A model generated the notes under the pieces. The model was given only the letters and a program-made list of their open reading frames with translations, did no database searches and was not told the DNA's origin. Of a DNA stretch of 64,000 nucleotides, positions 31,601-43,320 are shown in pieces. This DNA is from Tridacna crocea (lineage: Eukaryota; Mollusca; Bivalvia; Cardiida; Cardiidae), in NCBI GenBank assembly GCA_943736015.1, contig OX031059.1, positions 60,399,159-60,463,158 on the forward strand. Direction: 5' to 3'. Each line of letters begins with the position of its first letter. Within the stretch, counting starts at the first letter, position 1. Position numbers and translations under genes: made by a program.

Positions 31601-34017
31601 TAGTATCGTTTATTCTGCATCACCCTTTGTTTTAAGGTAAGAATATTTACGATGTGTGTCGGAGAGAAAAATGTTTCTTGCGCTTAAAATGTTTTGCCAC
31701 TTTATTTTCCATTTATCTTTTGTAACGTGCGACTGTTTTCAAAGGATGGTATACTGCACTTCTTCTAAGTGTTTCACAATGTTATACTTAAAGTTTTTAA
31801 ATTTGCCCAACATACAGAAAAAGGGCAAAGTTTTGTCATTATCTGCCATTTGTGATTCTATTTTTTAGATATGACTGAGTGGGAAACCATGTTACAAGAA
31901 TTCAAAACATCTGAAATGAAATCATTTTATCATTATAACTATCAAAATCTCGTTATCACTGAAAGCATCTTTTCTTTTGCACTTCGGCTTTCGACTGAAA
32001 TCACTTGCACTTTATGGATTTCTATTAAACTATTCATCTTCTGATTGCATTTTAAAGTCTCAGTTAAGTCCAGATGTAAAATAAAAGTAAATTCAATTTT
32101 TACCAAGTAAAAATGTTGCGATTTTTAAAAGACTTCAACTATTAAGGTGCGGTCGTACAAGTTCAGGTCAATGGCAGAAAATAGCATTTTAAAACTAGGA
32201 CAGATCCTACCATGCCACATTATCTGTCAATCTCCGAGCAGAGTTGTCGTTCGTTACCTCACATACATCTCTGCGATGGGCTAAATGACAAGAATCTTGT
32301 CAAACCGAGGAAAAGATGTTTTGTTGCTGTTTAGCTGTTTCATATGTAAAACTGTAAGTTAGACAAAGGAAATATGATTCTGGATACATTATAGGTGCGT
32401 TCAAACTGATGAATTTACCTGTATAAAATAGAACTAATTTTTTCGAGCCTCTTCACTTTTAAGAATCTTACGCCGATTTTAACAAAAATGGCTGCGCCCA
32501 TGAATGATGACAACTGATTTGACACACCGCTAGATCTAAGTTTGTACGATTAAAAATCAAGTTATCGTCCTTGAAAGATATTTAGGCTTTTCAGAAAATC
32601 CCTCTTTTGTTCATTTCCTATCAATAAGTCAGATTGGTCCCATGCTGTTTGAACAGCATACGAAAAAATCGATATTGGTCTTTCTTTGACCGGCGTTTGT
32701 GTAGCCATTTTGAGTTATGGTCATGTGACAAAAATATGACGTAATGACGGGCTATTTTCTGAGCCCACTACAGAGGTAAATGTAATGATCCGGAGTGCAA
32801 GAGAGTGATTATCTGTTTGTTAGCATCGATGATCGCCGAGATTAGCCGACTTTTCGTCGCAAATCTCCGCAGTGACGTAGTAGTGACGTAAACACCACGC
32901 GATAATTAAATACGTCGAAACAAACCTTTCATTCACTTGTTAGTTTGTCCTCATTCTGGGCTTGAAAAACAAAGTTTATTGACAATTTAAACAGAAACGG
33001 TGATGCAGGCTAGGCCGATCTGCGCATATTTTGTTTACCATCATGACAGGAAGAGTTTACTACAGGCTCAGAGAGGAAACAGGCTCAGAATGAGCAACCC
33101 TACTCTCCGATGACATAATACTGGAAGTGTATATTCAGTAGTCCTGTGTACTACGTCATAGCGCTATTGACATGCAATGTTATTACATGACATTTTCGAT
33201 GACCTAGTTAGAATATACACAAACGATAACGAAGGTTGTCTCGATCAATGGAGTCCCTGAAATCGACGGGCTTCTCCAAGCATTTGCGCGCCCTTATATC
33301 ATGGCAACCAATGCAGTAACTGATACGTTGGGATTTTCTCCAATCTAAGATATGTGTATTGTGATTTGTAATCCGCTATATTTTCGAGTTACAAACGGTA
33401 AAGAATTACCTAGCTTTGGCATTACTAGGGCTTTAAGAATGTGTACCTCTTGTTATTTTTAAAATTTTTTCAGAGTAATGGCCCATACAAACTAAAGATT
33501 GCTGTTTTAAAGGACATCCCGGCAGACAGGCAGACCGACATGCTCTCAAACTATCGTTTTCAAGATTATCCCAGACAGTCGATTTTCTTTTTCTTGAAAA
33601 GAAGTCTTTCAGAAAGTAGAAGTTTGAGACGATAATCGATTTATCACAGAAATCTTTATCTTAGCAATGTAAACTATTATAAATCAGTGTTAACGATATT
33701 ACGAAATATCGTGTACGAACATCAACGTTTTGGTAACTTTAGGACTGCATGGATCAAGACCAGACTACACATACTGGAATCACCATGGCTCTCCGTCCGT
33801 AGACACAAATTTGTCCGGCGAAATACTCCGGCACTTTTAAAGGTACTGAACTCAAATTTACATGCAGTGTCGCTGTATATATGAAGTTGTGCATACGCAA
33901 TTTTCATGACCCTGCTGCGATTTGTTTCGGAGCTATCCATCAATAATCAATAAAAACTCTGGTTGTCGTGACAACAATTGTACCCTTGAAAATATTCACA
34001 TTGCTTAATCATTCAGT
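31601..34017. other. 2.4 kb without recognisable feature
   Basis: The longest repeat-poor stretch. Open frames at 31656-31868, 33441-33635 and 33687-33884 show no domains or splice context. GACGTAGTAGTGACGTAA (32872-32890) has two CRE-like TGACGTA cores, so a promoter is conceivable but unsupported. Confidence 0.4.
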
Positions 34018-34292
34018 GGCTCCGTCCGGGTGGCTCAGTGGTGAGTGTGTCGGACTTATGACCCGGTGGTTGTGAGTTCTACCCTTGGTTGAGGCGAACT
34101 TTCTTTCCGGCGTATTTTCGCCTCTCACCTCTGCAGAAGCATGTGAGAAAAGTAGTCGGTGGCTTTGGAAAGAAAGGTTGTGTTAGTACGGGTGTGAGAA
34201 AGTCAGAAAGCACATGTGCGTCATGGATCGCCATGATATGACCTTAGCTGTTAAAGGTGCGTTAAACTCCAATACAACCAACCAACCAACCA
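34018..34292 (+). repeat. tRNA-derived SINE, complete-looking
   Basis: Box A GTGGCTCAGTGGTGAGTG, box B-like GGTTGTGAGTTCTACC, body with GAGGCGAACTTTCTTTCCGG, 3' end GGTGCGTTAAACTCCAATAC and an ACCA-type tail. A minus-strand fragment of the same family is at 47325-47378. Confidence 0.82.
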
Positions 34293-34418
34293 TAATCATT
34301 CAGTGACGACCGATTACAGTGCTTACAGCACTTTGATTATGACATGAAGCTAGTGGAGCGGTATAACTATGTCTAGTGATAGCTCTAGTTTTATTTGGCG
34401 CTGAACCATTCCATAAGC

Positions 34419-34514
34419 TGCAAAGCGCGACTCACTGACCTTTCGAAGACAGTGTAGATCAAGATCAGACTGCACAGAACGTGCAGTCTGATCTTGGATC
34501 TGCACTGTCCGATA
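34419..34514. repeat. Family B palindrome, copy B2
   Basis: Perfect core AGACTGCACAGAACGTGCAGTCT with GCGCGACTCACTGACC on its left side. Confidence 0.85.
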
Positions 34515-35014
34515 AAGTTATTATTCCCCAAAACATATCTTGGAAATAGCAGTATTTGTGCATTACCATTCAAATAGAAATTTTATTTTAGTGATTTACC
34601 TAACCCTGGAAAAGGATAAATCTTCGAATATTTCTTGCAAAGGCAGATCTGTGTATAGTTTATATGATAAGCTATGTTCACATTCAGACCGCTCTGTCAG
34701 CAGTCAAGATGGTTTCCGGTACGGTCTGCTGGTCACGTGGATGGAATGTGTTTGATTTGTCAGGTGGGGAAGAAGTCTTTGGGGGAGATAAGATATTCTG
34801 TTGATTGAAAACAAATTTTCCAGTCATGTAATTTTCAAACACACGATCTTGCTCATTCTGTCATGAAAAGTCCCAGCAGTCAACTTTTATACATCCTGAA
34901 GACAACATTGTTGAGTTTTGACCCATTCTCTTCGCAGGGTGGCCTATTTCCACAGACGTATATTATGGATAGCTATTGTACGCTTGCTCCATTATATATC
35001 CAAAGTCCTTTTTC
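34515..35014. other. No recognisable feature
   Basis: Spacer; the short frame at 34540-34755 has no domain. Confidence 0.4.
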
Positions 35015-35243
35015 TTAACCCCTTCCCAAACGACAAACTTTTGGACTAGACCAAATTGAAAGCATTTGCAGACGACAGTTCAACTCTTGCTGAAAAGATT
35101 ATTTTTGTCTATGATAGGGTGGAAAACATCGTGGGAAAAGGAGAAAATGCTGGTTACCAGCATTTTCTCCTTTTCCCACAATGTTTTCAAAAGGCTACTA
35201 TTCCAGACCCGTAAAAATCAGGGATTGTTTGGGAAAGGGTTAA
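35015..35243. mobile_element. Family A element, copy A8
   Basis: Near-consensus: TTAACCCCTTCCCAAACGAC to GGGAAAGGGTTAA, with hairpin arms GTGGGAAAAGGAGAAAATGC and its complement. Confidence 0.9.
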
Positions 35244-35466
35244 CTCATCACCAAACAACAATATTTTAGGCTTGTCCAAATTGAACGCATTTGCAGACGA
35301 CAAAATAAAAGTGACTGAAATTTTGAAATTTGTTTTGTGAAGGGTAGAAAGCATTGTTGGAAAAGGACTAAATGCTGGTTTACTGCATTTAACCTTTTCC
35401 CACAATGTTTTCTAAAGGCTTCTTCCTCAGGGTCGTCAAAAGCTGGCATTGTCTGGTAATGGGTTA
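35240..35466. mobile_element. Family A element, copy A9
   Basis: Shares the single TTAA 35240-35243 with A8, so the two stand back to back. Hairpin arms contain mismatches (GGACTAAATGC/GCATTTAACC). Confidence 0.85.
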
Positions 35467-35494
35467 ACACACATAGTATTGAGCTAGCGGACCC

Positions 35495-35725
35495 TTAACC
35501 CTTTCCCAAACAATCCCTTATTTATGACCCTGAGATAGAAACCTTTTGAAAACATTGTAGGAAAAAGAGAAAATGCTAGTAACCAGCATTTTCTCGTTTT
35601 TCCACAATGTTTTCTACCCTGCTGGAGACAAATTTCAATTTTTGAGCTACGTTTATTTTGTCTTCTACAATTGCTATGAATTTTGGCCAGTCTAAAATTT
35701 TGTTTGTCGTTTGGTAAAAGGTTAA
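35495..35725. mobile_element. Family A element, copy A10, opposite orientation
   Basis: Begins TTAACCCTTTCCCAAACAAT and ends GTTTGGTAAAAGGTTAA. Third member of a cluster within 710 bp. Confidence 0.85.
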
Positions 35726-35789
35726 TAGAAAACAGCTACTTTCACTATGTTATTATCGTTTGAAATTTGCTATTATCAAACATGGGTAT

Positions 35790-36335
35790 TATAGTACTAC
35801 TTTAACCGAGCCACTTTTTCCCTTTTTTTTTCCGTCATAGAATTATCATTTATAAATCTAAAACCATTATGCTCTCATTACAAAGGGAGATAATAATTAC
35901 CTACCTTTTTGGAAACTAACATAAGTATCAACAAATATTTTCAAGATAAGCATCAAAATAATTTCTGGTCGCTTAGAAAAGTGCAAAAGTATCATAAATG
36001 GTGTGCAACATGCAAAAAGGGACATTCGGACATCTGCGTAAAGTGTCGTCTCGGATCAGCCTGCGCAATCCGCGCAGGCTAATCCGAGGCGGCACTTTAC
36101 GACTACAGTAGATTTTGTGATACAGTAGACATGCGCAAAACAGAAAATTGTATGAAAACGGAAAGTGTCGCCTCGGATTAGCCTGCGCGGACTGCGCAGG
36201 CTGATCCGAGACGACACTTTACGCAGATGTCCGAATGTCCCTTTTCGCGTGTTGCAGACCATATCTGTATAAATCCGTATTTATCAACTATCAAGAATTT
36301 TTATTCCATGCTGCACTAGAAGTGTTACGGATCTA
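35790..36335. repeat. Dispersed repeat N, interrupted copy
   Basis: 35790-35997 and 36263-36335 together match, in inverse order, the continuous sequence 61800-62070. Shared blocks include GTTACGG...AGTGCAGCATGGAATAA and GAGGTAATTATTATC. Family C copy C1 lies in the gap. Confidence 0.82.
35998..36262. mobile_element. Family C inverted-repeat element, copy C1
   Basis: Family C has ends ATGG-(N)TGCAACACGCGAAAAGGG, ~260 bp, with two internal palindromes around GCCTGCGC-GCGCAGGC. This copy has both. The matching empty site near 61880 defines its borders. Confidence 0.9.
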
Positions 36336-36400
36336 TAGGATAGTGATGCATCAAAACAAACAGGCCAGTCTTTCAAGACCATGACATGCGTAGACAATGG

Positions 36401-36670
36401 TTTTAACCCATCCTCGGATACCCCGGGGTCTCCCTATTTGCTACGCTACATCGACCCCTGGGACAATTGACTAATAAAACTTTGAATCAGCCGCCGAAAA
36501 TCGATACGAAACGTCATAGCGCACAGTCCACTCGACCATCACAAAATGATGATGCAACCAATGAAAAGCCAGCATTCGGCCAGCGGTAAAGCGAGGGAAA
36601 TTCAATTAATTGGCGCAGGGGTCGATGTAGCGTAGCAAATAGGGAGACCCCGGGGTATCCGAGGATGGTT
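36401..36670. mobile_element. Element K with ~50-bp perfect inverted ends
   Basis: CCTCGGATACCCCGGGGTCT... and its exact complement near 36616-36665 enclose ~165 bp. GGTTTTAACCC stands on both sides, an 11-bp direct repeat that may be the target duplication. The right border abuts Family A copy A11. Confidence 0.85.
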
Positions 36671-36879
36671 TTAACCCATTACCACACAATCCCTACTTTT
36701 GACGACCCTGAGAAAGAAGTCTTTAGAAAACATTGTGGTAACCAGCATTTTCTACTTTTCCCACAACGTTTTCTACTCTTCACAAAACAAATTTAAAATA
36801 TCAGTCCTTTTTATTTTGTCGTCTGTAAATGCTTTCAATTTGGACAAGGCTATAGTATTGTTGTTTGGTATTGGGTTAA
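36671..36879. mobile_element. Family A element, copy A11
   Basis: TTAACCCATTACCACACAAT to GTTTGGTATTGGGTTAA; the left hairpin arm is shortened. Confidence 0.78.
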
Positions 36880-36899
36880 AGAACATGAGAAAGACGGGT

Positions 36900-37073
36900 T
36901 TTAATAACATAATGGGGAAAAAATGCCGGTAACCAAAGTTTACACCTTTTGTAAGAATGTGTTTAGCCCACTCGATGACTAATTCCATTATTTGTGAGGG
37001 ACTTTGAATTTGTTTGTCTGAGAATGTTTTGAATTTCAAACAGTCCAAAATTTTGTCCTGTGGTGAGGTTTAA
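36900..37073. mobile_element. Family A element, decayed copy A12
   Basis: Weak hairpin ATGCCGGTAACC, right half with AATTTTGTCCTGTGGTGAGG. Confidence 0.45.
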
Positions 37074-37239
37074 TCTTAAGTACTTCTAACAAGTTGTCCC
37101 ACACCTGTTTCTTTTTTATCGTTCTTTTACAGGGTCGTTAAAACCCTAATTTGTAAAGATGAGGTAAGAGATGAGTATAAACTCAGGAAAAATTCAATAT
37201 CTACGTTAGTTCAATTTAGGGTTAGGAACGAGAAAATTT

Positions 37240-37640
37240 TGAAAGTTTTCATTACACAAGCCCATGTGATCCCCGGAGTGGGGCCAGGTTTGACCCTAGA
37301 GCTGTACAATTTGAAGAGTTTTGTCATAGATTCCCTTGATGAATTCGATATACCAAGTGGCAGCCTTTGGCCTAACTGTTTCAAACAAAAAGTTTTTAAG
37401 TTTCATTGTCGTGTAGTTTTGTTGCCATGGCAACCAGACGTTTCTCTGGAATCAAATTGTTTGAGAACATTTAAAGAGGGACAATGGCAGGAAGATTTCA
37501 ATAAGATTTCATTAAAGTCGAATAAGTAGTTTCAGAGAAGATGTATGATATAAAAGTTAACGCATGCACAGACGAACTAACACACGGACGTACGCACGAA
37601 AATTAAAGGGCACATGCCACAAGCTCCACGACCTTCGGCC
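37240..37640. repeat. Dispersed repeat of bivalve type
   Basis: Contains GTTGCCATGGCAAC and a tail ACGCATGCACAGACGAACTAA, then GGGCACATGCCACAAGCT. From general knowledge this resembles a frequent mollusc repeat. Its 96-codon open frame is probably not a gene. Confidence 0.45.
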
Positions 37641-37713
37641 AGTTAATCTAAAAACTGAGCTATTTCAATCATAGAATATTTCGCAAGCATATATAGTTCA
37701 CAAAATAACACAC

Positions 37714-37790
37714 TTTGTAGAACTAAGATCAGACTGTTTTCTGTGCAGTCTAATCTCCATCTACGGTGACCGCAAAAGGCAGTCCTACCT
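37714..37790. repeat. Family B palindrome, diverged copy B3
   Basis: AAGATCAGACTG...GTGCAGTCTAATCT. Confidence 0.65.
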
Positions 37791-38024
37791 GCAAACTAGC
37801 TTAAGCTGGGCTTCGCTTTCAGAAGATTAGACAAAAACAAATAAAATCCGGTAAAATAATTCTTTCGGCACATTCGATAACTTGTTTTTGTTTTTCATCT
37901 CCTGTTTTCTTTCTTCGGTCTCGATGAAGTTTTCGATGGAAAATAAATCATAGGAGTCATTTGGAAAGTATAACCTTTCACTTAATGTGTTAAAAAGACA
38001 CCAAGGTTTCAACTATAAGGCTGC

Positions 38025-38125
38025 TAAACGCGACTTGCTGACCTTTTGCGGACATTGTAGATCCAAGATCAGACTGCACAGAACGTGCAGTCTGATCTTG
38101 GATCTACACTGTCCGATAAGACGAT
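38025..38125. repeat. Family B palindrome, copy B4
   Basis: Perfect arms around AGACTGCACAGAACGTGCAGTCT, with GTAGATCCAAGATC and GATCTTGGATCTAC outside. Left flank CGCGACTTGCTGACC. Confidence 0.88.
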
Positions 38126-38339
38126 ATCTTCCCGCTACAAATAATTGCGGAAAAGCAACATTTTAGTTTTTACCACCGACTTGAAAGGTGTATGTTAGTT
38201 ATTTTGCAGATTGAGGGTTAAAATTTAACTTATTGCGCTGGGTGGTGATGAAGCTCCCGGGGCCATAGGCGAAACAGTCCTTCTTTATCTTCTTGTGCAG
38301 ACAGGATAAATCAAGAACGGAATGCACAATAATAGTCGT

Positions 38340-38790
38340 ACGGTGAGGTAGCAGGGGACTTGGAAACTTCTGAACCGAACGGAGCGACATGATTCACCAC
38401 AACGGTGAACAAGTTTCCAGGTCCCCTGCCACCTGACCGTGCAAGGAATTTATTATGCTATTTATTTTACTATTCCAACCTTAGTTAAGCAAATTTTACC
38501 TTATTTTTGGTTTTAAAAAATGAGTATGCTGACGAAGTACAATTTCCCTTCTGAGTGCCCCAAATTAGTAAAAACTGACGTCACTGAAACCTCGGTAATA
38601 CTTTCTAAAACGTGCATCTTTGCGCATTATCTTGATGTTAATCTTGATCGACCCCGCCATTTTGGATGTTGTGTTGATAGCGTAGTCATGTATACGGGGC
38701 TCCAAAAAGAGAATCTGCTTTTAAGTTGGTTGTGCCATGGTACATGATATATATGTTCGGAGCATATTATCCAATCAGATCACGAGAAAT
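38340..38790. repeat. Dispersed repeat P, copy 1
   Basis: 38340-38440 is an imperfect palindrome (CAGGGGACTTGGAAACTTC / GAACAAGTTTCCAGGTCCCC). 38630-38790 is the inverse of 59440-59615, with CCAAAATGGCGGGGTCGATC on the minus strand. Confidence 0.7.
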
Positions 38791-39050
38791 GTCTTTGCAG
38801 TATTATAAACAGTACTGTCTGATCCAAGCAGTGGCTCGGTATTAGCAACCTGTTTAAAAGACGTTTTCTGCGGAAATGCGTCTGTGATTAAAAAAAAATG
38901 AATCTTTAGGTACTAGTAGGTCCTTCTGAGAAACTCTTCTCCTGCACTTCCTGGTGTTTCCTTAACGATTTCTATGTACTATACCACTTGGCTACTTTTC
39001 CACAAAAACCTTGTTCAGCGTCGACAGAAGATTTAACCATGCAGCAATGA

Positions 39051-39277
39051 CTTGATCTTTTACCAAATGACAAAATTTTGACTGGACCAAATTCATAGCA
39101 TTTGCAAAGCACAAATTAAATGTGATAAACGACGATTTCTCTACCTGGTATTTTAGAAAACATTGTGGGAAAAGGAGAAAATGCTGGTTACCAGCATTTT
39201 CTCCTTTTCCCACAATGTTTTCAAAATCTTTCTCCGTTTTGGTCGTTAAAAGTCGGGATTATGTTGTAAAAGCTTAA
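39051..39277. mobile_element. Family A element, copy A13
   Basis: Perfect hairpin, 30 bp per arm, with AGCATTTGCAAAGCACAAAT on the left side. The outer ends are eroded. Confidence 0.8.
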
Positions 39278-39711
39278 AGCACTTCTTCGGTAAACCGTTG
39301 GCGATGTCAAGGTTCAAATTTAAACCCTAGAAATTGCTACCTGTGTGCGTCACCGTCTATAAGCTATACCAAAATTTAGCCTATGTATGAGGGAATGGGT
39401 AATTGTTTCTCTTCCCTGCCTTTCCCATCCAAACGGAATGCAAACAAATTGCAAAGATCACTAAATTACATGTGTTTAAGCTGTTGTTCATTGACATAAC
39501 TTGATCTGAAACATTTCTTACATATCTTTATAGGCCAACATCGCTTGGTCTTAAATTACTTACCATTTTCGTGTATCTCAAAGAGTGAAGCACGCTCTTA
39601 CCAAGTATCGAAATACAGCGATTGTGTTCCTTTTAAATTATGTTCTTTGTACATAAAGTTTTTGTTTTCTTTACACAATTTATAAACAAAGAAACAAGGG
39701 TCCATGAAGTT
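39278..39711. other. No recognisable feature
   Basis: Spacer. Confidence 0.4.
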
Positions 39712-39895
39712 GGCTCAACGCTCAGTAATCGACATTCAGCTCAACACCAGTCTTGCTGAGTCAGCTCGACGTTCCAGCTCAACGGCCAGCTCAACAGGAA
39801 AAATACATTAACATGTCAAAATCAAAAACCGTTGAGTCAGCACGACATTCCTGCTCAACGGCCAGCTCAACAGTAAAAATACTAGATCCATGTCC
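39712..39895. repeat. GCTCAAC satellite, forward
   Basis: Units of CAGCTCGACGTTCCAGCTCA and GGCCAGCTCAACAG-AAAAATAC, repeated about twice at ~95 bp. Confidence 0.78.
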
Positions 39896-39903
39896 GTTTA
39901 CGC

Positions 39904-41044
39904 TATGGTCACAGTGTGAAACTGCCGTCTGCCGATTTTTTGACATCGGTAGATTCTTAAAATTTGATGCCGCCGGTCGATTTTTTACAAATCGGTGCGA
40001 GTGGTCATAAATAACTGCCAGTTAAAGGCCGCCTGGCGGGTTCCGGGCGGCGGCAGGCAGTTTCTTAAGTTCGAGGGGTGTGGGGCGTCATCAGGGTGTC
40101 GGCCGGTGGCAGTTAGGTGACAGGCCGGCAGCCTTCAGATTTTACCTGCCACCGCCCGGCGACCTGGCGGACACTGACGATTTACACCTGACACCGGCCA
40201 GCGATCGGGCTTTCGAACTGCCACCGCCAGGCGCCCGTCCGATAATCTGGCGGCGGCAGGCTGGTTTACGGGGGATATATAAACGGCTAGATTGCTCTCG
40301 TATCACTACAAAGTGTTCATCATTACAGTCAACCACAAGATAAATAGATCTAATTCTTAAGAATCTTTTTTCCTTCCAACAAGTTGCCCCCTAAAGGCAA
40401 GGGGCAGGACAAAGCGCCAGCACCGAAGCGCAAAAGACCAGAGCCCAACCCAGCAATACGCAAGTCTCTGAGTCGCTATGGTGCTGTTAGAATCGCCATG
40501 ACGACAATTTTTTATTGTGAATAACCTCGGATTTATATCCAGGGCCCCAGGAGTCTGCACTCGGTAGATCGCCATCCTGCCACCTACCAACACCACCAGT
40601 CGCCTTCCATCTGCTTTTCAATCTCCGCCCTGCCACCGGAAGATATTTTGAAATCGCACGGTGGCCTATCGGTAGCATAAAGGTAGCAGGCCGGATGCTG
40701 GAGAGTGGCAGTTAGTTCCTACCGATCGCCGGCCGACGATTGAAGTCCCTCATACCCTGTGATGACCGAGTAAAAATCGCGCTGCAGCCCGTGTGCCGCT
40801 TGACAGCCAACGCGCGACTACGAAATGCGCCCGCCCGGCGCCCTGACGACAGGCACAATTGGAAAGAATCGGCCGGTGGCAGTCAGAATTTTAACTTTTT
40901 CTTAAAACTTCAGCGGCGTCCTGGCGGCGTCTAAAATGCCGCCTGCCGCTTGCCGATTGTGCCTGCCACCGAGCTGCCATCGAGCTGCCACCGGCCGAAT
41001 TTGAGTGAAAACTGGCAGGCGGCATTTACTGATTTGTGACCGTA
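39904..41044 (+). mobile_element. GC-rich element G, copy GA (1.14 kb)
   Basis: Imperfect inverted ends TATGGTCAC...GTGACCGTA. The interior is far more GC-rich than its surroundings and full of CCGCCAGGCGGC/GGCGGTGGCAGG variants. A 79-codon minus frame (40357-40596) recurs in the other copy but encodes nothing known. Transposon class unclear. Confidence 0.8.
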
Positions 41045-41356
41045 CTATAATTTGGCGCTTTAAGTTTTATTAACATCTGTGAACAGACTAGAAATTCTGA
41101 AATTGATGTTATAATTACGGGAACGTCGTGAATTGAGATCCTAAAGGAGCAATTCAACAATTATGTTCATCTTCCACGCTGCTTCCAGTAGTATTTCGGC
41201 CATAATCTAGACAAAAGCTCATTTACTCTAGGACTAGACTTGGGCTCTGCGCTACCCTAACCAAGGACGCATTACCCCAACGTGACATAATTATGTCAGC
41301 ATCCAGATGAAATCGAACACCTTTACCTTTTTAACCAATGGGGCCCAAAATTGATC
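41045..41356. other. No recognisable feature
   Basis: Spacer. Confidence 0.4.
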
Positions 41357-41500
41357 TTAACCCTTATCCTGCCAGGTAGAAAACATTGTCGGAATAGGAG
41401 AATATGCTGGTTACCATCATTTTCTCCTTTTGCCACAATATTTTCTAAAGACTTCTTTCTCTGGGTCATCAAAAGTAAGGATTGTGTGGTGATGGGTAAA
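41357..41500. mobile_element. Family A element, short copy A14
   Basis: TTAACCCTTATCC leads almost directly into the hairpin, so the left half is deleted. Confidence 0.7.
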
Positions 41501-41619
41501 CAAGTACATGCGAACCATACATTTTTTCCTTTTTGTCACATTCTTTCTAAAATAAATCTGCTGCAAGACCAAATTCTGCTATTTCAAAGGTATTTTTGGT
41601 GGAAATATGTCTTTAAAGG

Positions 41620-41704
41620 ACAGTGTAGATCAGTGTTTAGCCTGCACATTTTGTGCAGTCTGATCTTGACCTACACTGTTTGTAAAAGGTCAGTGAGTCG
41701 CGGC
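41620..41704. repeat. Family B palindrome, copy B5
   Basis: CAGTGTAGATCAGTGTTTAGC...TGTGCAGTCTGATCTTGACC, then GGTCAGTGAGTCGCG. Confidence 0.75.
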
Positions 41705-41803
41705 AAGCAACCGTAGGATTAATCAGAATTTTAGAAGTGAAGGGTTTTAGGGTTGAATACTTGATCTCTCTTTCAACGGTATTTCAACCGGTTGATATTT
41801 CAT

Positions 41804-42041
41804 TTAACTCTTTACGAAAAAAACAAAATTTTTGACTTGTTCAAATTGAAACCACTTGCAGACGAGAAAATAAACGGAACTCAATAATTGTGATTTTTTT
41901 TTTTTTTTCAAGCATGGTAGAAAACATTGTGGGAAAAGGGGAAAATGCTTGTTCCCAGCATTTTCTCCTTTACCCACAATGTTTTCATAGGGCTTATTTG
42001 TCAGGGTCGTAAAAACCAGGGATTGTTTGGTAAAGGGTTAA
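41804..42041. mobile_element. Family A element, copy A15
   Basis: TTAACTCTTTACGAAAAAAA to GTTTGGTAAAGGGTTAA; complete. Confidence 0.85.
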
Positions 42042-42312
42042 GTAAGTTTTGCTGCAATGCTATGATTATTGGACATACAGAAAGTATACCAAAAGTTAAT
42101 TTATTCAGCCTATGTTTGCCTGCGCCGACTGCGTAGCTGATCCTAGTCGATACCTTTTGTTGATGCATTTAACCATCTTTTCAGTGTGCATGGGCTCGAC
42201 AAATGAAAGTTTACGCGTTTATCCTCATAAACGTTACCGTGCAGTTCTTACCCAACGATAGTCCTACTTGACAAGTGTCGAATTCGGGGAGCAAACCACT
42301 ATATTTTTCTGT

Positions 42313-42548
42313 TTAGCTCTTCACAAAACAACACAGTTTTAGACTGGCCCAAACTGAAAGCATTTGCAGACGACAAAATTAATGTAACTCAAAAATTAGA
42401 ATTTATTCTGGGAACGGTGAAAAAACTTTGTGGGTTAAGGAGAAAAGAAAATGCTGGCTACCATCATTTTCTCCTTTTCCAACAAGGTTTTCAGAAGGCT
42501 TCTTTCTCAGAGTAGTGAAATCTCGTGGTTTTTTTGTAAAGATTTCAA
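42313..42548. mobile_element. Family A element, diverged copy A16
   Basis: Left half and a hairpin with CTGGCTACCATC are clear; the right end is lost. Confidence 0.65.
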
Positions 42549-42794
42549 AACACAACAGCCTACAGAAATACGTTCTTTGCTATAGGATCTCGATCAACAC
42601 AAAGCCATTGGAGCTTTATGTAAAGGATACAAGTAATTGGCAGCCCATTCCGCTAGTTTGGAAACTGGACTGCCATGTCGAAAGCTATTAATTGTAGTGC
42701 AATTCTCCCGTCAAGACAGCGAATCGCATCCAGTGAAAACGTTGTAGAAAGGGAGCGAAAATAGAATTCCCCATAAGAAAACCAACATTGTCGA

Positions 42795-43145
42795 CCAACC
42801 CTTATAGGTCAAGTGGTAGCGCGTAGGACTGCTAAATATCAAGTCTATGGCTACTTGAGATATTGGATGGATGAAACGTCATTTAATTCTTTACCAAACA
42901 TCACATTTTTGGACTGGACCAAATTCAAAGCATGTGCAATTCTTTCTAGTTTTCTTTCTCGGTCGGGATTGTGTGGTAAAGAGTTAAACCGATGTGCCAT
43001 GTGACGTTGTTATACACCGAGCACGTTAAAGAACGCTGCGTATAGCTTAGGATGGGTTTTGTCATGTACATTGCACTATTCCGCGTAACAAAACTGACAG
43101 TCTTTGGGACGCATCGCGCATATGGGGCAACCGATGGCGACGATA
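42795..43145 (+). repeat. SINE-like repeat split by a Family A remnant
   Basis: Box A-like GTCAAGTGGTAGCGCG at the left; right body with CACCGAGCACGTTAAAGAAC. A17 lies between. Confidence 0.5.
42893..42987. mobile_element. Family A deletion derivative A17 (95 bp)
   Basis: TTAATTCTTTACCAAACATC and GTGTGGTAAAGAGTTAA with the hairpin missing. This shows that the ends alone can persist. Confidence 0.75.
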
Positions 43146-43320
43146 AATAAATGTAAATTCAATCAAACCGATTGTGTTCCTTTTGTTGGTACCATTGAAG
43201 ATGAGCGACATGTTCTTCTTAACGTATGATACTAAAGGGATACATTAAAGAGGCTAATATAAGGTACTATTTTAAAAATGACACCCGACGATAATCTAGT
43301 TTTCATGATGATCAGGGTCC

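Noticed and set aside
31601-34017. Host gene in the repeat-poor stretch
   Set aside because: I looked for splice-flanked domain-bearing frames and CpG-like promoter signs and found none that hold up.
34018-34110. Functional tRNA gene
   Set aside because: Boxes A and B are present, but no cloverleaf acceptor stem is seen and a SINE body and tail follow.
37239-37529. 96-codon open frame with protein-like look
   Set aside because: It sits in a dispersed mollusc-type repeat (GTTGCCATGGCAAC block and ACGCACG-rich tail). No domain recognised.
38520-38747. First exon of a gene with ATGGCG start, also at 59560
   Set aside because: Both are copies of dispersed repeat P. The nucleotide match extends well upstream of the ATG and the frames diverge at once after it.
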